The translations under genes and the position numbers were made by a program. From Luidia sarsii (Eukaryota > Echinodermata > Asteroidea > Paxillosida > Luidiidae), in contig OX465119.1 in the NCBI GenBank assembly GCA_949987565.1, positions 7,538,694 through 7,602,693 of the forward strand: a stretch of 64,000 nucleotides of DNA. The letters are read 5' to 3'. Within the stretch, counting starts at the first letter, position 1. Every line of letters begins with the position of its first letter. The notes below the pieces were generated by a model that was not told the origin of the DNA, did not search any database, and saw only the letters and a program-made list of their open reading frames with translations. Positions 37,716-44,722 of the stretch are shown one piece after another.

Positions 37716-38456
37716 CGTGGGCATACTTTCTTGTGACCTTATTACGCGTCCGCGGTGCGTAGACCCTCATGAATATTAATTAAGCTTCCAATAGTACACA
37801 GCGCCCTCTGTCTTTATTTGGGGAGAGTCTTTTATTTTGGCGTTGTCTTTATGGCGTGCGTGGTCTTTTATTTTGGCGTCGTCTTAATTTATGGCGTCGC
37901 GAGTCGTCTTTCATTTTGGCGCGCTGTCTTTAACAATTTTGCCACGTCGTGGACAGCGCCCTCTGTCTTTATTTGGGGAGAGTCTTTTATTTTGGCGTCG
38001 TCTCTTATTTTGCCGTTGTCTTTTATTTTGCCATCGTCTTTTATTTGGCCGTCGTCTCTCATTTTGCCGTTGTCTTTTATTTGGCCGTTGTCCTTTATTT
38101 TGCCGTTGTCATATATTTTGCCGTTGTCTTTTATTTTGCCGTTGTCTTTTATTTGGCCGTTGTCCTTTTACTTTCTGGCGTTGTCCTTTTACTTTCTGGC
38201 GTTGTCCTTTTACTTTCTGGCGTTGTCCTTGAGTTCGACGGTTAAGCTTTAATTTGACGGTTGTCTTTTTTGCCCCAATGGCCGCCCATAAGTAGGAAGC
38301 CACCAAGCAGTGTATGCGTAGGCTTAGGCAGGCCAGGAAGGCACAGTATAACCAGTCTAAAATGGAAAAACAAATTGCTAAGCAGTGTGACGGAGTATAT
38401 TAAAGACTAGGAATAGCAGTCTGTCTAGTCTTTAATTTTAAATTCATATAAACGGT

Positions 38457-38640
38457 TTACAGCCTACCTATATAAACCAATAAACCGCGGTTTATTTTTA
38501 CTTTGTGGCTACAGAAATTTCCATTTAGAGGAACGTGCAGCCTACCTATATAAGTCGATAAATCACGATTTATTTCGCTTCGTGGATAAAGAAATCTCCA
38601 TTTAGAGGAACTTACAGCCTACGCATACAGACCAATTAAT
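38457..38640 (+). promoter_or_regulatory. Tandem 78-bp repeats with TATA-like boxes before the coiled-coil gene
   Basis: Two full and one partial unit start CAGCCTACCTATATAA(A/G) at about 38461, 38539 and 38616. Each includes an AATAAA/ATAAATC run, a TTTATTT stretch and CCATTTAGAGGAAC. They end 50 bp before the ATG at 38692. Repeated TATA-containing modules suggest a promoter array for the viral-type gene. This is inferred. Confidence 0.5.
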
Positions 38641-38691
38641 TTTGTTCAGAAAATTGGTGTACCCTATTTGTATAATCAGAACTCACGCAAA

Positions 38692-39840
38692 ATGCCAACG
38701 CTCAAAGAACTATACGTGTTCAGGCGAGAGACTATGGGCTTCCCAACCGATCGAAGCTCAAGAAATACGACCTCCAGAAGGCAATCGCCAAGGTCTGGGC
38801 CGCGGAGTTCCAGGAGAGACTCCAGCGAGCCATGAAAACGGGTAGATTCTCCGCCATCACAGGCGACGTTCTGAATCCCCAGAAGATGGACCGCCGCCGC
38901 CACGAGCTGGCGAGGCTGGACCAAGAGGTCGACCTGGCCCTCAGAGCCAGAAAGAAGGTCACAGCGGCCAAGCGCGCCAAGCGCGCCAAGCGCGAGGAGA
39001 AGCCCCACCTCCACGGTCTCATAAGATCGCGGAAAGAGCCCCGGACCTGGGGGAGGCGCGGAATTGATCCCGAGGACGTTGAACGGTTCAAAGGCATCGC
39101 GACGCAGGCGGATGCTGCCATCGACGCGAGCCCCGACGACGCCATCGACAATCTCATCGCGCCGATCGAGACGCAGACCGATCAGCCGACCCTGCCGTGG
39201 AGGGAGATTCTAGGACTCGGCGAAGCCTTGAAAACACTGCGTGGTGCAAGGGCGACGCAGGGGAGCAAAAAAGTTGCTCTCCAGCAGGCAATTAAGGGAT
39301 TCCGCGAAGATCTTAATAGCCCTTCAACGCCGGAACAAGCGGAGCAAATTGATCGTGAAATTAAAAACGCTGAAGAACAGCTCGTACGTGTCCAAGACGG
39401 AATCGACTCGTTCAACAGACAGCTCCGGTCACAGGTCCAACAAATCCGCGAGACGATCAATCGGGTTCTCAATGAGGACCTTGTTTCGCGAGCAGGGGTT
39501 GACCATCGCGTCCATCTAAACCGCCATTGGGATGACAATAGCCACCCTCGTTCTGGCTCTGAGAGGTGGTAGCGCACCAACACCAACAACGCCGCCACCA
39601 CCCTCCGACAAAGGCGGGTTGAAGAAATGGGTCAAAAAACACCCGCAGTCTCTTGGGTGCGCCCTGGCTAATCTAGCGGGTAAAGCGGCTCCGGCCCTTC
39701 CGGGTATCATCGGGTCTATCGTTTCCTGGCTCCTCTCGCTTCTCGCGCGGACAGCCAACTGAATAGGATAAAATCTTTGGGCGATGGCTCTGGCGGTAGG
39801 AGGCCTCCTCTTGGTGGCTGCCCGAAAATGGCTATCGTAG
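38692..39840 (+). pseudogene. Coiled-coil plus hydrophobic-tail protein of the virus-like element, broken
   Basis: The frame begins MPTLKELYVFRRETM, shifts near 38735, then runs as a charged helical region (QRAMKTGRFSAITGDV; LGEALKTLRGARATQG; REDLNSPSTPEQAEQIDREI). A second shift near 39480 leads into a hydrophobic segment (MTIATLVLALRGGS), a Pro/Thr linker, an amphipathic segment (GGLKKWVKKHPQSLG) and hydrophobic stretches (ALPGIIGSIVSWLLSLLA, then a second one near 39790). In-frame stops occur at 39517, 39760 and 39769; the natural end is 39838-39840. From memory this arrangement resembles uncharacterised proteins repeated in marine-invertebrate genomes; a search would decide. The layout suggests a membrane-active or structural virion protein, but function is unknown. 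Confidence 0.7.
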
Positions 39841-40129
39841 AAGCTGAATCGCTGCTAATATCATCGCGACCCCGCCTACGACCAGGGCCGGTTTTTCTTC
39901 GTCATGGGCCTTTGGGGTGTACGAGCCCGCCGATGTTGGGCGCTACCCTGGTTGTGGGTTGTACGGGCCCGCCGATGTCGGGCGCTACCCTGGTTGTGGG
40001 TCGTACGGGCCCGCCGGTGTCCTGCGCTGCACTCGTCGGGAGACTGCCCGTCGGTTGTAGGAGCCGTTTCCCACCGGTGTCTTTCGCATATCCGGACGGG
40101 GCATCGCTCACATCGATATTCCTATTCAC
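39832..40129 (-). pseudogene. Repeat-containing protein with C-terminal membrane segment, broken
   Basis: It starts at a GTG (40129) overlapping the TGA of the upstream minus-strand gene, so the ancestral start was probably ATGA. It reads SDAPSGYAKDTGG, then a 14-residue unit (PTTRVAPDIGGPVQ and variants) about three times, coded by 42-bp tandem repeats (about 39915-40040). A frameshift near 39908 leads to a hydrophobic end (VVGGVAMILAAIQLL) and a stop at 39832-39834. It ends tail-to-tail with, and overlaps by a few bases, the plus-strand coiled-coil gene. Function unknown. Confidence 0.55.
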
Positions 40130-41002
40130 ACCAGATGATTCTCGGCGGTAGCAATGACAAGCTTGTCGTTGTAGCCCACCACCCCGCGTTCAACGTGTAG
40201 AAGCATGTCGCTCGGTATAATTTGAAGTTCTTCACCGAATACATAGTCAATCTTACTGCGAGCGTTTATCAACGCGGCCTCAAAGCGCGCGATTGATGAA
40301 GGGGGGTCTACGGGGCTAATATCAGGCTTTCGGTTTGACTTGGAACTGCTTCTGTGCATCTAATGCAGTGCTGGCACCTAGAATGCCTGTCCTCGCCTCT
40401 CCTTGAGAATGCCCACACGTATATCCCGATGCTCTCGTTCAACCGCACTACTCCGTGTGGGGTGAATCCTTTCGACTTGTCGAGGATGAAGGTGGTCAAC
40501 GCGCTCACCCCTTCTTGCCCACGAACTATGCAGTCGACGGTGAATGGGGCCGGCCTTCCAGAGCCTGCGAAAGACATCCGGTCTTTTCTGTAATCGCTCG
40601 ACGAAATGGCGAAGCTGGGCTGGAGCATGTCAATTTTAATCAGATCGTCGCTGACCACTTTAACGGCCCGGACTTTCCCTTTCCACCAATGATATGGTGT
40701 ACCCAGAGCATCATTTTCACTGCGCTGTTGTTTCCAGTTCCTGTTGTAAGATACACCGAACTCATCGCAGACGTGTTCGTAGTCCCCCGGGTATAATATG
40801 TGTCAAAGGCGTTCCAGATATCATCCTGAGGCATAGGCACGCCTAATTCCTTGAGGATTCGACGGGTTTGATAGTATACGTGAAACCTGAACATAACTCG
40901 CATCATCGGCCTCTGCTCGTTAAGATGATCTTCCACCGAAACACCACACCCCGTGGTAGCGCACCAGACGACAAAGTTGACTAAATTTTGCCAGAAATTC
41001 AT
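40126..41002 (-). pseudogene. Conserved-looking unknown protein of the virus-like element, two frameshifts
   Basis: The ATG at 41002 opens MNFWQNLVNFVVWCATTGCG followed by an acidic/helical part (RFHVYYQTRRILKELGVPMP). The frame changes near 40650 into RMSFAGSGRPAPFTVD and FILDKSKGFTPHGVVRLNES, and again near 40330 into PPSSIARFEAALINARSKID and a Gly/Ile/Val end, with the stop at 40126. About 290 residues in all. Codon composition and aligned frames show it was once one gene. It could be a structural protein, given its place and abundance of aromatic residues, but I know no named family. Confidence 0.65.
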
Positions 41003-41205
41003 GGGATGATTTTGCCACGACTACATCATCGCTCTTTACCTGGAGCAGCTTGTACCGTTCGACAGAAAGAATATCTGGGTACTTCACACTAAAGCTCGAC
41101 TTTGCGTCGGCCGCCTGGACCTGCACCACAACCTCAAATTTAAAGACTTGGTGGAAAACACCCCACCTCGCTCATACAACGCTTCGGGGTTTGATCTGAA
41201 TGCCG
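40990..41205 (-). pseudogene. Small basic/acidic frame upstream of the previous gene
   Basis: The minus strand encodes VFHQVFKFEVVVQVQAADAK, then SSFSVKYPDILSVERYKLLQ and VKSDDVVVAKSSHEF. The text overlaps the next gene's ATG. Its 5' part is cut by the LINE insertion at 41216. Function unknown. Confidence 0.45.
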
Positions 41206-41215
41206 CCGGGATGGA

Positions 41216-41665
41216 TATAGAATAGAATAGAATAGAATAGAACAATTTATTGTCATAATTATGTATATCAAATACATTGAAATTCTTCCTGGCCTTGCGA
41301 GCAATCACACAAAAATCCACAACAATCAATAAAAAGCATCCAAATCAACTAGCCCCTTACAATAACCTAGCACAACTTGCACAACTTGCACAACTAGTAC
41401 ACTAACCTTACAGTAAAACACCACTTTAATGATTATACATGTACAAAACAAACTACATTAATACAGAAAGCTAAGGGAATGCTAAAAACAATAAGAACAT
41501 TAAAACATCAAAAACTATATTTACATTTGACCATTCAATAGACGTACCGCACTGGGATAAAAACTGTTCAGGAAGCGATTGGAATAAGCTCGGATAGTCC
41601 TATAGCGTTTACCTGTTCTCATCAGTTCAAATAATTCATTAGCAGGATGGAATTCGTCGTGGAAT
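41216..41665 (-). mobile_element. 5'-truncated LINE (CR1/L2-like) 3' end inserted in the virus-like element
   Basis: Minus strand: RYRTIRAYSNRFLNSFYPSA and VRLLNGQM then a stop, the usual last residues of a CR1/Jockey-type RT. A 3' untranslated region follows, with an AATAAA-containing end (GACAATAAATTGTTC), then (ATTCT)n. ATGGAT words at both borders (about 41211 and 41662) may be the target duplication. Confidence 0.75.
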
Positions 41666-41874
41666 GGATGGGATTGGTTGTTGCGCGGGCGCCGGGGTGG
41701 ATGGTGGTAGTTGCGCCGGGATGGATGCCGACCCTGGTACCGGTCCTACGATGTGTCGTTTGGCCCCCACCCCAGGACCCCGCATACGGCCGGTGGTGGG
41801 CGTCTGCCTGCGTTTCTTGAGTTATTCATAGTTTCAATTGAAGGTACGCTCTCTAATGTTCAAAGGGGGACGCG

Positions 41875-42503
41875 GTGAGCCTTCAGCAATACATCGATAA
41901 CCGCGGTGGAGATCTGCGTGTTGGCCTCCGCTCTATCACCTATACGGTAGGATGGTTTAACGTGCGCGAAGGAGGAGAGCGTATTGAATGGGGTGGTGGT
42001 GAGTCAGAAGAAATTCCCCCGGACTGTATGGCTTCACTGACCTACAAGATATTATCACCGGCGTAAAAGCCGTGCTGGAGGTGAGCTGGGTGAACGGGGT
42101 AATCACGCTGACTGTTGGGCAGGGTGGAATAGTCCTTTCAGACGGACTGCTTAGTCTACTAGGATTGGATGATGGGACGGGAGGTCTGCGGCTTGATGCC
42201 GGCACGTATAACGGTGACCGGCTGGTTAATTTCACAAACACGAAAGAACTGTACATCCACTTGGAGCGAATCAACAGCACTTCTAACATCGTGGACGGGG
42301 CTCCGTCTAACCTTTTGACCACGGTTGGGCCTGGCCATCACATATTTGGCGACATTGTTACTGCTATATAGGGTTAAGCATCCCGAATTCAAACGTCTCC
42401 GAGATGGGACCGTGGATGAATTAAAGATTACCGTTTTAGATGAATTAGGAAGGCCGATCGACAACCTCTACCTCCCAATACATCTAACGCTCGAAATAAA
42501 ATA
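41875..42503 (+). pseudogene. Virus-like element protein of unknown function, two frameshifts
   Basis: It begins at GTG (SLQQYIDNRGGDLRVGLRS), probably a lost ATG. Readable blocks are VGWFNVREGGERIEWGGG, then after a shift near 42022 VKAVLEVSWVNGVITLTVGQ and GGIVLSDGLLSLLGLDDG, NTKELYIHLERINSTSNIVD and HHIFGDIVTA. A second shift near 42368 leads to KRLRDGTVDELKITVLDELG and ends at about 42502. About 205 residues, beta-rich. A structural (jelly-roll-type or adhesin) role is possible but not demonstrable by eye. Confidence 0.6.
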
Positions 42504-43252
42504 AGTATCTACGGGTCCGGAAGAGAACTTGTGACAAAGGGGTATGTTGCCCGAGTCATGGAACATATGCAAGCTCAAAATATTCATGTTCTTGGTAGGT
42601 ATGTCGTCCTGTACGATGAGAGAGATTTTCTTCGCCCCGTCAGGGCGAAGAAAAACGTCGACCTCGACCGGGGCATTTTGATGGAAATCGCGAATGGGGT
42701 CCTCCACATGCCCAACGGATTCGCCGATGCGCCTATAAGAGCCACTCTCCTACACAAAGGAAGGAAGAATCTACGGATTATGCAACTCGAAAGTCCGCTA
42801 TCACTCGGATTCACCAAGCCAACCCCCAACCCTGGAACCTCATCCTCTCAGCTAAATCGATGAAAGACGCGAACACCATATTCTTATCATTCCTTTAACC
42901 CCCGCAGAATTTCCTAGAAGTTCACGGCGTATTTATCAACGATGGGATGTCCTATTCGGTGCTAAACGTCGCGGGAGAAGTTATACATGATGCGTTCATC
43001 AGCATGGATACTACACGGTTAAACCACATATCGATCAGCTGCGAGTCCAATACACTTAATTTCCGGGTTAATGGAATGTCGAGGGGTACTTATAATTTCG
43101 ATATAGATGTTCTCATTAGGGAAGTCAACATAAATCTCGAGCAGTTGGGAAAACTGAGCTTCTACGAAAGAGTGTTGAGCAAGTCGGAGATAGTCCAGCA
43201 TTTCATCGACTACCACGTCGAACCCTTAACCGACGATGAGGTCTTAATCTAG
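42504..43252 (+). pseudogene. LamG/concanavalin-A-like protein of the virus-like element, broken
   Basis: The first part (from about 42531) reads MTKGYVARVMEHMQAQNIHV and YVVLYDERDFLRPVRAKKN. A frameshift and a stop occur around 42780-42900. The C-terminal part (42947-43252) is intact: SVLNVAGEVIHDAFISMDTT, NHISISCESNTLNFRVNGMS and LGKLSFYERVLSKSEIVQHF. The NxLxFRVNG and LxFYERxLSxxEI patterns are those of LamG-like jelly-roll domains known in lectins and viral fibre-type proteins. A receptor- or glycan-binding role is inferred. Confidence 0.6.
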
Positions 43253-43302
43253 ACCCCAGTTAAACATATATTACTATCAATAATACTGTTTACTCTGTTA
43301 AC

Positions 43303-43924
43303 ATGAAGCAGCAAGCATCCGTCCCTCCGATATATCCACGGCTCGATCCTCCCGCGACCTTCGAGGCGGAGCCGGCTCCAGCTTCCGTCTTTCCGAAATC
43401 CGGGACCTTGAACGCGGCCTGGACCGCGAGAGAGATGACAGAGCCAAGCCGTACAAAAAGTACCGCCCAGTCATCAACATCACCGATGGTGTTGAGACAG
43501 CGCTGGTCGCATCCAGTTTGGGGATGTGTGCGACGGGCGTGGGTCTGATCTCTATAATCATAGCAGCGACCGTTGTCGTTGCGTTGGAAGCGGCTGCCCT
43601 TGGCTGCGGTCTTGCCAGTATTGGAGGGAAGTACGTCTCTCGGCGGCTATAGTGAAAGTTAAGAAACACGACGAGATTCACGCTCTCGCCATTTCCAAGC
43701 TCGACAGCATAAGCGATGTGATATCGAACGCGCTTCGGGATGGGCACTCCCTCGAGGAGTTCCGACTCGTACTCGACGAGATGGAAAAATACCGTCGAAT
43801 GAAAGAGGTCATTCGAGGTGAATCCCGCAAGACTCACGCCGTTCGAGGGGATGAGGCGGCAAAAAACGAGCTCATGGCCCAGGCTCGGGCCTCCATAATG
43901 AAAGAGCTCGCTGCGTCGATATAA
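43303..43924 (+). pseudogene. Two-helix membrane protein of the virus-like element, frameshifted
   Basis: In the frame that ends near 43650, a charged N part (SEIRDLERGLDRERDDR) leads to two hydrophobic stretches (LGMCATGVGLISIIIAATVV and ALEAAALGCGLASIGG). After a frameshift at about 43649 it continues KVKKHDEIHALAISKLDSIS, EEFRLVLDEMEKYRRMKEVI and a stop at 43922-43924. The C part is a coiled-coil candidate. The ATG at 43303 belongs to another frame and does not fit. Confidence 0.6.
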
Positions 43925-44039
43925 ATTGTGGCTGTTTCGTTTCATTGGGAACCGCGCCCACCCCCATATAATGCCACGGGATGATTGTCATATAGGGGCG
44001 CCAGGTGGGTGGGCTCGATCCATTTAGATCAAAGCGCAA

Positions 44040-44339
44040 TTGTCATATATCCAGAAACACGATGCCCCGAACACTGAGCTAACCCCTGAGCAGATTCAGG
44101 AAATCCGTGCCCTGCGAGGCAAGGAGCGCTTCGCAGACGTCAAAAAGCGATTCAGCATTGGGTCGGCGAGGTTGCGGCGGATATGGGATGAGGCCACGCC
44201 TAGAAACCCTCCGACCCCGACCAAAGGTCCGCCGGAAGCAGCTGCCTGAGACCTCTGCGCCATCCTTAGCCGTCTCGAGCTGCTTGTGGAACGAGACGTC
44301 GACCTTCCAGAGCAGATTGACGAGCCATTTGCATTCTAG
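44040..44339 (+). pseudogene. Small HTH-like DNA-binding protein of the virus-like element, broken
   Basis: The readable start LTPEQIQEIRALRGKERFAD followed by VKKRFSIGSARLRRIWDEAT has the helix-turn-helix layout of resolvase- or transposase-type N-terminal domains. A TGA at 44247 interrupts the frame, which continues as an acidic helix (SRLELLVERDVDLPEQIDEP) to TAG at 44337. No ATG is present in frame at the expected start. A regulator role is inferred. Confidence 0.55.
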
Positions 44340-44358
44340 AGGAAAAAATGTAGTAGCC

Positions 44359-44643
44359 CCCGCCAGGGGGTGGGCGGGTCCGGCCCATTTTTTCCTCGGC
44401 TCGGTATCGCCTACATCAACATTTACGCAATTATTTATGAAAATCTATTTCTACATGAAAAGTAATCTGACGTACATCTGCTCGCACCCCAATTCTGATG
44501 CAATTCTAGAACTCGCTCAGTTAACACATATTTGCATATAGGACGGTGAAAAAAGTGGGTGTTGTAAAGCATCATTTGATTATAAATGGACTTAAAAAGG
44601 GTTTTAGAAAAAGTGGTCCAGAACCCCCATTGTGTATACTACT
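44359..44643 (-). repeat. Right terminal inverted repeat of the virus-like element
   Basis: Inverted copy of 35315-35599, followed by the target duplication GTACC (44644-44648). It ends 79 bp from the stop codon of the MAM receptor gene. Confidence 0.92.
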
Positions 44644-44722
44644 GTACCGGGTATGTCATAAATGTAACAGTCAGCGGAGACTCGATTGACCTATAGGATT
44701 GTCTCATGGGGTCAATGGGGAG

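Larger units (their letters stand above)
35858..38288. mobile_element. 2.4-kb foldback transposon with about 530-bp TIRs, inserted at TA
   Basis: The ends TGGGCGGCCATTGGGGC and GCCCCAATGGCCGCCCA are flanked by TA on both sides (35856-35857, 38289-38290), as in Tc1/mariner-type insertions. The arms (to about 36393 and from about 37727) contain degenerate direct repeats of AAATAAAAGACAACGGC and end near ATGAGGGTCTACGC. The open frames over the arms (Gln-Arg-Lys-rich or Leu-Ser-Phe-rich) are repeat artefacts. The centre has two GTACAT-rich blocks and no transposase. Confidence 0.85.
35570..38403 (+). pseudogene. Cys-rich zinc-ribbon-like protein of the virus-like element, split by an insertion
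   Basis: The first part (35570-35854, 95 codons) starts in the TIR and has paired cysteines: DTCKWLLYGKYNTCNRSC, then DYCYLHL, then CTPCEVCGRG and LCVNCGYHY. This is the spacing of a two-module zinc-binding protein, and a DNA-binding or regulatory role is inferred. A 2.4-kb foldback element interrupts it. The plausible C-terminal part (38296-38403, 35 codons, Lys/Arg/Gln-rich helix, ATKQCMRRLRQARKAQ) resumes after it. If 35855-38295 were spliced out as a GT...AG intron the two parts would join in phase, giving 130 residues. If instead the TA insertion is simply removed, they are one base out of frame. Frame decay elsewhere favours the second view. Confidence 0.6.
35315..44643. mobile_element. 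9.3-kb virus-like transposon with long TIRs (Polinton-like or new group), decayed
   Basis: Inverted repeats of 285 bp (35315-35599 and 44359-44643) bound the region and start 5'-AGTAGTATACACAATG. A 5-bp direct repeat GTACC flanks them (35310-35314 and 44644-44648). Inside are at least eight closely packed genes on both strands, with tail-to-tail and stop/start overlaps typical of small dsDNA viruses and Polintons, and higher GC content than the host flanks. Visible products are Cys-rich, coiled-coil/membrane, LamG-like, HTH-like and unknown proteins. I see no protein-primed polymerase B, rve integrase, packaging ATPase or protease. Polintons are known to have long TIRs and short target duplications, so a relationship is inferred, not shown. 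All long frames carry stops or frameshifts. Two other transposons have inserted. Confidence 0.85.

Noticed and set aside
36391..37779. Met-Tyr/Cys-Thr/Val-His frames over GTACAT blocks
   Set aside because: Pure microsatellite translation.
35894..38306. Frames rich in Gln-Arg-Lys or Leu-Ser-Phe over the foldback arms
   Set aside because: They follow the short direct repeats of the arms and appear on both strands in mirror copies.
38692..43924. Bacterial contamination as the source of the GC-richer block
   Set aside because: It is enclosed by TIRs and a target duplication in host sequence, and contains LINE and foldback insertions of animal type.
43298..43945. 215-aa minus-strand frame
   Set aside because: Antisense shadow of the two-helix membrane protein gene, whose plus-strand frames show the coherent hydrophobic and coiled-coil pattern.
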